Shown one piece after another: positions 35,901 through 44,669 of a DNA stretch of 64,000 nt. The stretch is from Synechococcales cyanobacterium GL140_1_metabinner_5_sub. GTDB lineage: Bacteria; Cyanobacteriota; Cyanobacteriia; Cyanobacteriales; Chamaesiphonaceae. Below the pieces are notes generated by a model. It saw nothing but the letters and a program-made list of their open reading frames with translations. It made no database searches and had not been told where the DNA came from. Numbering within the stretch: the first letter of the stretch is position 1; every line of letters begins with the position of its first letter. Position numbers and translations under genes: made by a program. Location of the stretch: positions 36,400 to 100,399 of the forward strand of contig JANYHM010000028.1 of the NCBI GenBank assembly GCA_025359065.1, given 5' to 3'.

Positions 35901-38900
35901 TCCACCTTCGATGCGGTTTTTGCCGACCAAATGGCTCGATTGATTAACGGCGATCGATTCTATTATTTTTGGAGATTACAGCTAGGTTTACCTGAATTTA
36001 CCCAGTTGAATGACTCTGTGACTACCGAACAATTCAAAGATGTGATTGAACGAACTACTGGAGCTAGCAATTTGACTGGCAACGTGTTCTTTTTGGCCGA
36101 TAGTCATATCGAGCTAGGCGAAAGCCCTACTTTGAATGTCACTCCTGATGCTGCTGGGCACCAGTATGGTAATAAAGTTACTCTTCACCAGACAGATGTA
36201 CAACTCGATGGCACAATCGGTGTTGGGGTCTATAGCGATTTTGGCTATGACACTTCGCTAGATGGCAACTTAATTAATGTCAATTTGGTTGACTATAGCA
36301 ATGTAAATCGTAATTATATTCTAGATACTCGTCCTGATATTGGCACTAACCCTGATGGCACTGCTGCCGCCGGTTTTAACTCTCATGAAACCATTGCAGG
36401 TACTAGGTTCTCAGATTATATTGACGCTGGTGATGGTGATGACACCGAGTACGGCAAAGACGGCAATGATATTTTGATCGGTAACGCTGGAGCTGACCAT
36501 CTATATGGTGAAAATGGTGACGACTATCTCTCAGGCGGCACATTGCCCGACTTCTTAGATGGTGGTGATGGTAATGACACAATTCATGGTGGTGATGATG
36601 CAGATGTGTTGATTGGAGGCAATGGCAATGACAGTCTTTATGGTGAAGCTGGCATTGACGAACTTCATGGTGGTAATGGGGATGACTATCTAAATGGCGG
36701 CGTAGATGCAGACCTTATTTTTGGTGGTTATGGCAACGACATCATCGTGGGTGAAGAAGGTCTAGACACTGAGTATGGTGAATGGGGTGATGACCAAATG
36801 TATGGTGGTGCCGGACCCGATCAACTTTTTGGTGGGCAGGGCGACGATATTTTACATGCTGGTAGTGGTTCCAACAACCTCAACCTCAACGTTGACGAAG
36901 CCTTGGGTGGTGCTGGTTTCAACATCAGTTCTTATAATGATCTCATTATTCCATTAGATGTTATTGGTGATCTAAACTACCCAAGTATCAATAACGCCGG
37001 TGTTAATCCTGGTCCACAAGTTCAGCCATTTGGTCAGCTTTTAGTAGATATTCAAGGATTTGAAGGAACAGGTTTTGATGATCAGTTTATTGGTGATGCT
37101 ACTAATAACTGGTTAATTGGTGGTGGCGGCAACGACATCATTAGTGGTGGTGGCGGAGATGATGTAATTATAGGTGATCAAATTCGCCTAGATATTCTCG
37201 ACGGCAAATACACTGCTGGTGTGCTGGGTCAAGGTCTGTTGGCTCCTGGTGCCAAGCATTTTACCGATTTACTCAAATCCTATCCCAATTTTGTCCTTGG
37301 TCAAGATGGCGGAACCATTGGATCAAATGACATCGCCACATACGCTGGCGCGCGCTCTAACTTTACGATCACTCGCATCAAGGATGCTAGTGGTAATGTG
37401 GTTAAAGATGCCAATGGTAAATTTTTAGGGTTGAAAGTTGTAGATACTACAGGTGCTGAAACAACTTCGGTTGGTGATTTGCTAATTGGTGTTGACAAAC
37501 TGATCTTTAACTACGATTTTGCAGCGGTTTCTGCTGCTCGTACAACAAACCACATCTTAATCAATCCGTCAACATTGCCGACTGTCAACAACTTGAGTAT
37601 CTATACAGGAAATCTTCGCGTTAGTTCAGTCAATAGTGCTAATTCTGCTCAATTAACAGCCTTAGTAACAGATGTCAATGCAACAAGTACCCCAAATTAT
37701 GCATATCAGTGGTCTTCTTCTGTTAACCAAGGGGCAACGTCTATCCCTATTGTGGGAGCTACTTCTGCAACACTAAACGCTGTTACCAACAGCCTGTCTA
37801 AAGTCACTGTGACTTACAATGATGCTTTTGGTTCCAACTCCTTGAGTCAATGGATACAGGTTGGTACTGGCGGAAACGACAATTTGACTGGTTCAATTGC
37901 GGCTGATGATATTCTCATTGGCTTGGATGGAAATGACACTCTTGTCGGTGGTGCTGGCAACGACACGATGGATGGTGGTGCTGGCAATGATGTTTTAGAT
38001 AGCCATGGTGACAGCATTGGCGTTGACAGCCTCAGCGGCGGTACTGGTGACGATACTTATGGTATTTATAACACTAATACTGTGATCGTGGAAAATGCTA
38101 GTGAAGGTAATGATACTGTCTGGACAGCAGTTGACTATACTTTATCTGCCAACATCGAAAACATGTATGTGGTTGGTAATAGCGTTGGTGCCGTTATCGG
38201 TACCGGCAATACAAGCAACAACCGCATTTTTGGCTATGGATCCGATAAACATGTTATCAATGGTGGTGATGGTAATGATTCTCTCTATGGTGGATCTGGT
38301 CGCGATACCATTAATGGCGATGCTGGTGATGACTACCTCAATGGTGGTGCTGGTGTTGATAGTCTCAATGGCGGTGCAGGTAATGATATCTTAGATGGCA
38401 GTGGTGACAGTATTAGTATTGATACTTTTGCTGGCGGAACTGGTGATGACACGTATGGTATTTATAACAGCAATACTGTGATCGTGGAAAATGCTGGTGA
38501 AGGTAATGATACTGTCTGGACAGCAGTTAACTATACTTTGTCTGCCAACATCGAGAATATGTATCTAGTTGGTACTATTGCCGGTACTGGTAATGCTGGT
38601 AACAACCTCATGATTGGATACGGAGCAGATAACCAAACCATTAATGGATTAGGCGGTAACGACTCACTCTTTGGTGGCACTGGTAATGACACGATTAATG
38701 GTGGTGTTGACAACGATTATATCGATGGAGGTGATGGTGCCGACTATCTTAATGGTGGAGCTGGTGTAGATGACCTCAGAGGCGGTGCTGGTAACGATGT
38801 ATTAGATGGCAGTGGTGACAACAGCGCTGACATCTTTGCTGGTGGTACTGACAATGATGTCTATGGCGTTTACAACTCTGCTTCGATAATTATCGAAAAT

Positions 38901-39533
38901 GCCGGGGAAGGTAATGACACTGTTTGGACAGCAGTTAACTATACTTTGGCCGACTATGTTGAAAACCTTTACCTGGTTGGGAACCTCACTGGTAATGGTA
39001 ATAGTGGTAATAATGTAATTGTTGGTTATGGTGCTGAAGACCATGTCATCAATGGTTTGGGGGGTGATGATTATTTAGTGGGCGGCGCTGGCAAAGACAC
39101 GATGAATGGTGGCGCTGGAACAGATGTTTTCGCTTTCCGGTTTGGCCAATCCTCTGCTCTGTTGACTGATCGAATTCTTGACTTCACAATTAACACCGAC
39201 AAGATCGATATTTTCACTCCGGCTGGCGTGGCAGCTCCTCGTCCTACTGCCTTTACCCGCGCTGCTGACAACAGCACAGCTACTACCCTGCTATCTTTAG
39301 CCGGAGCCGTATATGCTGATGCCAACGGTGCTGCCGCCGGCAACCAGGCTATCGGCAGTGGTAACGCGGCCATAGTTGTTTCTACAGTATCTGGCATTGC
39401 TGGAACTTACCTAATAGTTGACGATGGTGATGCTGTATTCAACAATAACGATTTGGTGGTGAATATCACTGGTTATAGCGGTAGCTTGCCAGCACTTGGC
39501 ACCATTCTGGTTAACTCTGTCTTCAGTTCGTAA
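32982..39533 (+). CDS. Giant heme peroxidase with RTX calcium-binding repeats
   Basis: The 2183-residue protein has an N-terminal peroxidase of the animal (MPO/peroxinectin) superfamily. The distal pair Asp310/His311 is in FGQFFDHGLD, and RVNE (Arg587, Glu590) matches the catalytic Arg and heme-ester Glu. Proximal His731 is in FRFGHS. The usual REHNR is altered to HEDHNW. Residues about 1140-1300, 1375-1405 and 1630-2045 are RTX nonapeptides (GGxGxDxLx) that bind calcium and drive folding after type I secretion. Between the last two is an Ig-like segment. The C-terminus (DRILDFTINTDKIDIF) is the usual secretion domain. No classical signal peptide is present. It is probably surface-released; substrate and purpose are unknown. 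Confidence 0.88.
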   Translation: MKNFNIEVSDLQYLQEQNSVPIVHIIRYDLAGNAIYGFTRPANSVHIPMLGSIAELGALGTFNILASEWAEYIPTVTANNSTSPFGLRNVAGLFNNLGNPSSYDWGAIDHAFSRISNASYDHYSLQNPSNLSFNPQLKTPAEQAIVNSLAGTLWQDLTVDQKKLVQNSNWGQTIVTVNNGADGVANTSDDVKGVDNSQRYANPFLTVSDYTPRLISQLVDSSYSAAYAEANPGTLLSAQDRIEAAKLANDPAAYTTETSTYFKTDRNGNRIKDLSNNDIVITEKFQRNINTLSGDPSLTGWNTLFGQFFDHGLDSIGKGGNKVDPNGSGAKIIVPLAANDPLRAQGATTLSISRATVANPQQAGADGQFRTADDILSPGADGVHNTADDILGATNPEYINHVSPFIDQSQTYGSSEDVTNLLREWVLDPKTGQYVPGMKLLDGYTLAQTWTLNNPDGTTVQTKQTMPTINELRQHLLATGRDDLNWEDIANYRVRDAHGKVLDKDGNAANGVQAILTGDALLLDMLPQIDSAHINAVGLPPIAGFSGNIADYVNPVSGQPVAGANLAIVNEILLRSIGDHYIAGDGRVNENFGLTAIHHVWHEDHNWQIDNLINSINQQQLSDPAKIAAHSWQDAVAQAAGDVLGTGVINVNGHYEDAKGNYVDKTGKISWNQEKLFQSATLIVQTEYQHVAIDQYARGMSPNIPLFVSYDSSVNPDVSLDYSQGAFRFGHSQLRETIDILDPNGSLSGMVRKFALEQAFLNPAQFAANGPAAIAQGMSRQVSSEIDEILTPSLQQALLGQPQDLAAINIMRGRDLGLPTLNNLRRSLSSGLSADLLSLKQKLLTHPGDTVLQEKIDKTINLQLGLTAYNSWNDFGKNIIHPEALNNFLAAYAFDGDLNKANMVVKLGHGGQLSSLNTDEVTAYTSLGWTVANARTNALNFLGASSTANKSFENIDAWVGGLAEKHVFLGELGSTFDAVFADQMARLINGDRFYYFWRLQLGLPEFTQLNDSVTTEQFKDVIERTTGASNLTGNVFFLADSHIELGESPTLNVTPDAAGHQYGNKVTLHQTDVQLDGTIGVGVYSDFGYDTSLDGNLINVNLVDYSNVNRNYILDTRPDIGTNPDGTAAAGFNSHETIAGTRFSDYIDAGDGDDTEYGKDGNDILIGNAGADHLYGENGDDYLSGGTLPDFLDGGDGNDTIHGGDDADVLIGGNGNDSLYGEAGIDELHGGNGDDYLNGGVDADLIFGGYGNDIIVGEEGLDTEYGEWGDDQMYGGAGPDQLFGGQGDDILHAGSGSNNLNLNVDEALGGAGFNISSYNDLIIPLDVIGDLNYPSINNAGVNPGPQVQPFGQLLVDIQGFEGTGFDDQFIGDATNNWLIGGGGNDIISGGGGDDVIIGDQIRLDILDGKYTAGVLGQGLLAPGAKHFTDLLKSYPNFVLGQDGGTIGSNDIATYAGARSNFTITRIKDASGNVVKDANGKFLGLKVVDTTGAETTSVGDLLIGVDKLIFNYDFAAVSAARTTNHILINPSTLPTVNNLSIYTGNLRVSSVNSANSAQLTALVTDVNATSTPNYAYQWSSSVNQGATSIPIVGATSATLNAVTNSLSKVTVTYNDAFGSNSLSQWIQVGTGGNDNLTGSIAADDILIGLDGNDTLVGGAGNDTMDGGAGNDVLDSHGDSIGVDSLSGGTGDDTYGIYNTNTVIVENASEGNDTVWTAVDYTLSANIENMYVVGNSVGAVIGTGNTSNNRIFGYGSDKHVINGGDGNDSLYGGSGRDTINGDAGDDYLNGGAGVDSLNGGAGNDILDGSGDSISIDTFAGGTGDDTYGIYNSNTVIVENAGEGNDTVWTAVNYTLSANIENMYLVGTIAGTGNAGNNLMIGYGADNQTINGLGGNDSLFGGTGNDTINGGVDNDYIDGGDGADYLNGGAGVDDLRGGAGNDVLDGSGDNSADIFAGGTDNDVYGVYNSASIIIENAGEGNDTVWTAVNYTLADYVENLYLVGNLTGNGNSGNNVIVGYGAEDHVINGLGGDDYLVGGAGKDTMNGGAGTDVFAFRFGQSSALLTDRILDFTINTDKIDIFTPAGVAAPRPTAFTRAADNSTATTLLSLAGAVYADANGAAAGNQAIGSGNAAIVVSTVSGIAGTYLIVDDGDAVFNNNDLVVNITGYSGSLPALGTILVNSVFSS
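37990..39100 (+). repeat. Three long tandem modules inside the RTX region
   Basis: A module built around YGIYNxNTVIVENAxEGNDT, then VWTAV(D/N)YTLSANIENMY, occurs three times, with anchors at nucleotides 38061, 38457 and 38865. The spacings are 396 and 408 bases (132 and 136 codons). The DNA of the first two is nearly identical over this core, pointing to recent duplication or gene conversion. Confidence 0.85.
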
Positions 39534-39565
39534 GATTCTTTAAGAAGAACTTATAAATTTATTCA

Positions 39566-39603
39566 GGAGACTGTTGAGCAAATTCTCAACAGTCTCCTTT
39601 CTT
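39566..39603 (+). terminator. Intrinsic terminator after the peroxidase gene
   Basis: GGAGACTGTTGAG (39566-39578) pairs perfectly with CTCAACAGTCTCC (39585-39597) around a six-base loop, followed by TTTCTT. It lies 33 bp after the peroxidase stop codon. Confidence 0.92.
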
Positions 39604-39736
39604 GACTAATATTAAATCCCTGGCTATTTAAAACTGATGCCAAATTCATCTATGTAAAACTTTCTTCCTTGCCCCACTGGTGCGGGGATTAGTTTAAGGT
39701 GTATCCTAGAAGACATACATCTTAAATTATCTTCAC

Positions 39737-40774
39737 ATGCAAGCAGAGTTTCAAGCCCCGTGGTGGCTGGCTAACGGCCTGACCATGACCATTAACACGG
39801 CCTTGAATACCAGTAGACAGTGGCAAAAGCATACGATCGAACCTGAGCCAATCTACCGCGAGCATATTTTTCAAGGAGCCGACAACGTGCCCATTTTTGG
39901 CATTGTGGCCATTCCTCCCAACCCGATCGGCACTTTAGTCGCCACTTACGGGATTACCGGTACTTTACAAGACCAATGGTTTTTGCGCATCTTAGGCCGC
40001 AAAGCTTACGATAAAGGACTGGCAGTTGTCCTGTTTGACTGGCGCGCCCATGGTCAAACGGCAATCCTCTCGCCAGCTCTCACTTCTGATGGACTCTCTG
40101 AAGGTGAAGATTTTATTCGGATTGCGGCTCAATCGAAAGCTTTGGGCTGTCCGGCACCCTTTTGGCTTAGTGGTTACTCTCTGGGAGGTCAATTGGCTTT
40201 GTGGGGACTGCGCCAAGCCACTAAGCTCTCAGCGGCTGTAGGTTTAGATGCTGGTGAAATTGCGGGTGGCTTTGTCCTTTGTCCGGCCTTAGAATCTCAT
40301 CGCTCTTTGACTTACTTAGTCAACCATCCCATCAAGAGATTATTAGAGTGCCGGATTTCGGCTGCGTTGACCTCTTTGGCTTGGAAGCTGCACGCTGCTC
40401 ATCCTGACCATATTGATCCTCAGGCGATCGAGCGTGCCACCGATATTGAAGGCTTCGATCGAGAGCTAGTTATCCACAACCTGGGCTTTGCCACGGTGCA
40501 GGAATATTATTTGGCCACCAGTCCGCTGTATTTCTTAGAAGAACTAGATTTACCAACCCTGATTATTTACGCTGCTGACGATCCGCTCTTTGATCCTACT
40601 TTGGCACCCGAGCTAGAGTATATCTGTCAAGGCCAAAAGTCGATCGATTTAATGCTCACTAAGAACGGTGGCCACGTTGCCCATGTGAGCAGCAAAGCTT
40701 GTCAACTCCGTAACAAAGATAAAGATCCATGGTGGGCGTGGAATCGTGCTTTAGAATGGGTGGGAAGTTTTTAG
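39737..40774 (+). CDS. Alpha/beta hydrolase, YheT-like
   Basis: The 345-residue protein opens MQAEFQAPWWLANGLTMTIN, the recognisable start of the COG0429 (YheT) hydrolase family. The nucleophile Ser148 is in SGYSLGGQLALWGL, an aspartate lies in YAADDPLFDP, and a histidine in NGGHVAHV. It is a cytoplasmic esterase-like enzyme with no confirmed substrate. It leads a tight run of three genes, with a 9-bp gap to the next gene. The preceding terminator separates it from the peroxidase gene, so it has its own promoter. Confidence 0.82.
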   Translation: MQAEFQAPWWLANGLTMTINTALNTSRQWQKHTIEPEPIYREHIFQGADNVPIFGIVAIPPNPIGTLVATYGITGTLQDQWFLRILGRKAYDKGLAVVLFDWRAHGQTAILSPALTSDGLSEGEDFIRIAAQSKALGCPAPFWLSGYSLGGQLALWGLRQATKLSAAVGLDAGEIAGGFVLCPALESHRSLTYLVNHPIKRLLECRISAALTSLAWKLHAAHPDHIDPQAIERATDIEGFDRELVIHNLGFATVQEYYLATSPLYFLEELDLPTLIIYAADDPLFDPTLAPELEYICQGQKSIDLMLTKNGGHVAHVSSKACQLRNKDKDPWWAWNRALEWVGSF

Positions 40775-40783
40775 GAAGTTCTT

Positions 40784-41377
40784 ATGGGTATTGGCGAACA
40801 GTTTAATAAACTTACTGGCAAAACACGCTATGTGGTTGCCAGGATTTTTGTACATCTTTGCGGCGAAGAGGTGACTCCAGTGTTGGGGGTTCTGAACCAA
40901 GCTGGCCGTCAGACTCTGGAAGCCGATGGAGATATGACCATTGCCGGTGAATGTTTGGCCGAAGTCTGCCAAAACCTGATGCAATACGAGCATTCTTGGC
41001 GATCGGCCTCCAACGAAGGAGAAGTAATGTGGAATGAAGGTGATGCGGGGGGTTTTGTAAATGAGCTGTTTACCGATTCTGCCCAGCGTTACCTCAGTGA
41101 GCCAGATCCTACTGCTAAAGCTGACCCAGAATTGACCTTAGCTCCTACTCCTAACTTGGTGGTAATGATTACCATTGCGTTTACTGGTGAAGATGACTCG
41201 ATCGAAACAAATCTTTCCCAAGTTGCGCCGCTAAGGGTTGCTCTTAAAAGCATTATTAACCTACACTACCAAAATCGATTGGAAGCAGTGCAAGTTCATT
41301 TCTCCCCAGCGCAATTGGGCGATCAGCTCTCAGATGACCAAGTGCTACAAAACTTTCCTGAGCTGTTGCCCCTCTAA
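40784..41377 (+). CDS. DUF1517-type conserved protein
   Basis: The 197-residue protein has no membrane segment or signal. The C-terminal half matches the DUF1517 pattern (VVMITIAFTGEDDSIET), and later residues near 170-190 have the LEAVQVHFSPAQ and DQVLQNFPEL pattern. DUF1517 proteins are widespread in cyanobacteria and plants without an established activity. It starts 9 bp after the hydrolase gene and ends 3 bp before the HAD gene, so the three are probably one transcript. Confidence 0.65.
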   Translation: MGIGEQFNKLTGKTRYVVARIFVHLCGEEVTPVLGVLNQAGRQTLEADGDMTIAGECLAEVCQNLMQYEHSWRSASNEGEVMWNEGDAGGFVNELFTDSAQRYLSEPDPTAKADPELTLAPTPNLVVMITIAFTGEDDSIETNLSQVAPLRVALKSIINLHYQNRLEAVQVHFSPAQLGDQLSDDQVLQNFPELLPL

Positions 41378-41380
41378 GGC

Positions 41381-42007
41381 ATGACTAAAACCGTAATTTT
41401 TGATTTTGATGGTACGCTGGCCGATTCGATGCAAACTTTGGTAGGAATTACCAACGAACTAGCAGCAGAATTCGGCTATCGTCCTATTACCCCCCAACAA
41501 ATTAACGATTGGCAAAAGCTGACTTCTCGACAAATTCTGAAAAGGTCGGGGATTTCCTTGTGGCAGATCCCTTTTTTAATGCGCCGCTTGCGGTTGGCTT
41601 TTCGTCAAAAGACTGATGAGGTAAAGCTGTTTCCCGAAATTGTGCCGATGTTGTACTCGCTGAAGCTCTCCGGTTACAAGGTCGGCATTATCAGTTCTAA
41701 CTCGGTGGAAAATATTTCAGCGGTGCTGCGCAGACATCATGTGGAGCATTTATTTAGTTTTATTGATTCTTCTTCGGTATTTGGTAAAGGCCGAGCAATC
41801 CGTGCCAGTCTGCGAGCCAATTATATCCGTCGTGAAGAAGCCATTTATGTGGGCGATGAAATTCGTGATATCGATGCCGCCAGAAAAGGTAATATTCCAT
41901 CGATCGCCGTGACTTGGGGCTTTAACCATGCCGATACCCTCCGTGTTCATCAACCAGACTACTTGATCAACAAACCCCAAGAGATTTTGCAGTTGTTGGT
42001 GAGTTAG
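41381..42007 (+). CDS. HAD-family phosphatase (phosphoglycolate phosphatase-like)
   Basis: The 208-residue protein starts VIFDFDGTLADS, with the nucleophile Asp8 and acid/base Asp10. Motif II is GIISSNS, the conserved Lys is in FGKGRAIRASL, and motif IV is GDEIRDIDAARKGN. The Cap-1 helical insert between motifs I and II fits the phosphoglycolate phosphatase/beta-phosphoglucomutase subfamily. The substrate is not certain; a role in phosphoglycolate salvage in photorespiration is possible. Its stop overlaps by four bases the end of the convergent DCC gene. Confidence 0.85.
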   Translation: MTKTVIFDFDGTLADSMQTLVGITNELAAEFGYRPITPQQINDWQKLTSRQILKRSGISLWQIPFLMRRLRLAFRQKTDEVKLFPEIVPMLYSLKLSGYKVGIISSNSVENISAVLRRHHVEHLFSFIDSSSVFGKGRAIRASLRANYIRREEAIYVGDEIRDIDAARKGNIPSIAVTWGFNHADTLRVHQPDYLINKPQEILQLLVS

Positions 42008-42402
42008 CTTAAGAAGCGTTCATGTAGTGCAGGGGTAGGCACCATGCAGGTTTCCCGACAGCCAAAAAGCAAAAATCGCTGGCGAGCAAATTCGCTGTAT
42101 GCCCAATCTCGCAGTGGCTGGGGCATGTTCTTGAAGACAGCCAAGAACTGCCAGCCACCGTCGAGTTTACCTAAAATATTCAGAACGGCATCACTTTTGG
42201 TGAAAACTCGATCGTCGTCCACCAGCATCAGAGTTTGAATATTGATCGGATCTAGGCCGTGCTGTCGATAGAGTTGCTGACCCAGTTCGGACTGGATGGC
42301 AGCAAATTTAAAGATTCTTTGTCGATCGATCTCAATCACTATCTGCACTGCTCCGTTACAGAAGTTGCAGACTCCATCAAACAAAATCAGATTTTGATAC
42401 AT
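42004..42402 (-). CDS. Thiol-disulfide oxidoreductase, DCC family (DUF393)
   Basis: The 132-residue protein begins LILFDGVCNFCNGAVQ, the DxCxxC motif (Cys12 and Cys15) that names the family. A thioredoxin-like fold follows: AAIQSELGQQLYRQHG, then ending FGCRETCMVPTPALHERF. DCC proteins are predicted to catalyse disulfide exchange; partners are unknown. It is convergent with the HAD phosphatase gene, overlapping by four bases. Confidence 0.88.
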   Translation of the reverse strand: MYQNLILFDGVCNFCNGAVQIVIEIDRQRIFKFAAIQSELGQQLYRQHGLDPINIQTLMLVDDDRVFTKSDAVLNILGKLDGGWQFLAVFKNMPQPLRDWAYSEFARQRFLLFGCRETCMVPTPALHERFLS

Positions 42403-42536
42403 CAGCTTAAATTAAGGATTTATCAGAATTGTGACATATTCCCCTTGTGCCGTGCCAGAAAGTGTCATAAGGCTAGAACTAAGCCATAAAAAAATGTTGG
42501 AAAATACCAAGATAACCCAGTAACTAATAATATATT

Positions 42537-43307
42537 ATGTATAGCAGTGTAGTGGCTTTTAACTCCGGTCTCATCTTTATTGCTCTATTGGCATTTGGCC
42601 TACTGCAATGGTTTCAGATTCCCGCCGGGAGCCTATGGGATTGGGCGATCGGGATTGGAATTTTTGAATGGGCAGTATTAATTGTGACTGTGCCCTGGAA
42701 TATTTATTTTTCGGCTCAGTCCGTGCTGCAAACTGGCAAAGAGTCTCAATCGAAGGGGATTACGGTAGATGAACAGCAAATGCAATATGCTGGGAATGTA
42801 GCTACTAAATCTTTGCTGGTGGCGATCAGTTTACACATGGGCACGGCGATCGGGCTGTATTGGTTGGCTATTAGTGGCATTACGCCTTTGGGCTATTGGA
42901 GTTCGGTGGGAGTATTGTTGCTAACTCTGTTGCGACCAGCGATTAGTACTTACGAATATTTGGCTACTCGACTGCGATCGATGGAAGAACAATTTGCTTA
43001 TCCTCGCGCCGATATTTTGGAACTACGCGATCGGTTTAGCCAGTTAGAATACCGGGTGGAACGATTAACTGAGCAGTTGAATCCTGAAGAAGAGACTTCT
43101 TGGCTGAATAGTCAAAATCAGCGTTGGGAAAATATGCGGCAGGAAATGTCTAAAATGACGGCGGCTTTGGCAGACAGCAAAGCCAGCAATGAGTTAGAGC
43201 ATCAAAGATTAGCCCAAGAAGCAAAGCAGGCAATTTCTCAAATAACTGTAGATGGGCAGTTTTTGGAACATGCTCGGGAGTTGATTCGCTTTTTTAAAGA
43301 AGCCTAG
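42537..43307 (+). CDS. Four-helix membrane protein with cytoplasmic coiled coil
   Basis: The 256-residue protein has four hydrophobic segments near residues 5-28, 35-60, 97-115 and 122-140. A polar helical domain follows, with a heptad-rich stretch (RFSQLEYRVERLTEQLNPEE) and later QEAKQAISQITVDGQF. This plan is common in conserved cyanobacterial proteins without a name. No catalytic motif was seen. It may be a membrane scaffold. No clear ribosome binding site precedes the ATG. The stop lies 22 bp from the convergent tldE gene. Confidence 0.65.
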   Translation: MYSSVVAFNSGLIFIALLAFGLLQWFQIPAGSLWDWAIGIGIFEWAVLIVTVPWNIYFSAQSVLQTGKESQSKGITVDEQQMQYAGNVATKSLLVAISLHMGTAIGLYWLAISGITPLGYWSSVGVLLLTLLRPAISTYEYLATRLRSMEEQFAYPRADILELRDRFSQLEYRVERLTEQLNPEEETSWLNSQNQRWENMRQEMSKMTAALADSKASNELEHQRLAQEAKQAISQITVDGQFLEHARELIRFFKEA

Positions 43308-43329
43308 GCTAATTTTTGATATACAGTAA

Positions 43330-44667
43330 TCACAGAGTATAAGTGAAATTCTGAATCAACATTCCCGGTACCCACGATCCGCCTAAGCTACGACCATCAT
43401 AAGAATCCATCGTTGCAATATATTCGCTGAAATTTGTCACCGCCAACAGATCCCTGCCCCAAAAATCATACAGGCTAGCATCGAAGCGCAGATTTTCGAT
43501 CGGAGCCACAATTTCGCCATCTTCCAACCAAAAGCAAGCATACCGAGTCATCCCCGTCACCCGTCCTGACTGCCGATCGCTCCAATTCAAATAATGTACA
43601 TTACTCAAATACAACCCCGTACCTAATGTTGCCAAAATCTGTTCCTGTGCTAATGTACCCGTAGCTACTACCGGCGATCGAGGAGATTCTTGATCATTCG
43701 CTCCGTTGGCCACTTTGCCGTACTCTCGCGCACTGCGAGAACTCACCAAAGTATTCACCAGCTTACCCTCGGCAATCAGCGGTAATTGATCGACAGCCAC
43801 CTCTCCCATCTGATTAAACCTAGGCACCATCCCAGACGTAAAATCTTCGGCCACTGAAAATAGTGACGACAAATAATCACCATCACGTAGAGGAGCCAAA
43901 CTACTTTGCCCCTGTTGTAAATCGGCCTCACTCACCCCACCCCAAGCCAACATATCTACTAAATTAGCCACTGCTGCTGGAGCAAAATATGTGCGGTATT
44001 TACCGCGCTGAATTGATTTAGGAGTTTGTTGCAGTCGAGATAGCTGTTGGCGAGATCGATCAATCTGCTGCTGATATTTCTCGGTATCCCACACCGCCCC
44101 AGCATAAGCTCCCTTCACCGCCTGACCATCGGGTGTAAACAATGAATAATCTAGGGTGAAAGTATCGGCGCTAAACCAGTGCTCTTGGCCGTTGCTGTCA
44201 GCATAGCCCCGCAGGTTCACACCAGCAGCGTAGATTCCAGTAAAATCTAAACCTTTCACCGCAGCCAAAATTGTTGTCGCCGCAATATCTGGTGATAGCA
44301 GTTCACCAGATCGATCTCTTACACTATGCTCTTGACCAATGGGCAACACCAAATAGGGATCAGGGGAAATTTGCGTAATTTGACCCCTGAGATCAGCTAA
44401 TGCCTGTTGAGCTTGCAGCCGATCGATCTCTACTTCTCCCATGCAAGGAAATTTCTGCCAGCAAGTGCGACCATCTTTAAACAGCTTTAAGGTACAGCGC
44501 ACATCCCGCACTGTCCCCGACTGGCGCACCTGGGCACAGTTGAACCGAGTAAACAAACTATCCTCACCGCTCAAGGTCAATACAAAGCATTCTTCGGCAG
44601 TAAGCGCCGATCGCAGATCTACTGCCAATTGTTGAAACCCAGCAAACATTTCAGTATTAAACGACAT
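43330..44667 (-). CDS. tldE: TldE/PmbA-type metalloprotease subunit
   Basis: The 445-residue protein is the non-catalytic half of the TldD/TldE pair. Conserved pieces are SLFSVAEDFTSGMVPRFNQM, the C-terminal LSNVHYLNWSDRQSG and the ending GSWVPGMLIQNFTYTL. It lacks the HExxxH zinc site, as expected of TldE. With TldD it degrades unfolded peptides and, in some bacteria, processes peptide toxins and antibiotics. It starts 2 bp after tldD, so they are co-translated. Confidence 0.88.
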   Translation of the reverse strand: MSFNTEMFAGFQQLAVDLRSALTAEECFVLTLSGEDSLFTRFNCAQVRQSGTVRDVRCTLKLFKDGRTCWQKFPCMGEVEIDRLQAQQALADLRGQITQISPDPYLVLPIGQEHSVRDRSGELLSPDIAATTILAAVKGLDFTGIYAAGVNLRGYADSNGQEHWFSADTFTLDYSLFTPDGQAVKGAYAGAVWDTEKYQQQIDRSRQQLSRLQQTPKSIQRGKYRTYFAPAAVANLVDMLAWGGVSEADLQQGQSSLAPLRDGDYLSSLFSVAEDFTSGMVPRFNQMGEVAVDQLPLIAEGKLVNTLVSSRSAREYGKVANGANDQESPRSPVVATGTLAQEQILATLGTGLYLSNVHYLNWSDRQSGRVTGMTRYACFWLEDGEIVAPIENLRFDASLYDFWGRDLLAVTNFSEYIATMDSYDGRSLGGSWVPGMLIQNFTYTL

Positions 44668-44669
44668 TT

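Noticed and set aside
36400..36880. Regularly spaced short repeats in the peroxidase gene considered as a CRISPR array
   Set aside because: They are in-frame codons for GGxGxDxxx calcium repeats with 27-bp periodicity, without unique spacers.
39071..39397. Long frame antisense to the peroxidase gene, with several others in 37301-39044
   Set aside because: Repetitive RTX coding DNA (GGTGGTGC-type codons) leaves opposite frames open; composition and lack of any motif show they are shadows.
42259..42489. Plus-strand frame opposite the DCC gene
   Set aside because: Shadow of the well-supported DCC oxidoreductase on the minus strand.
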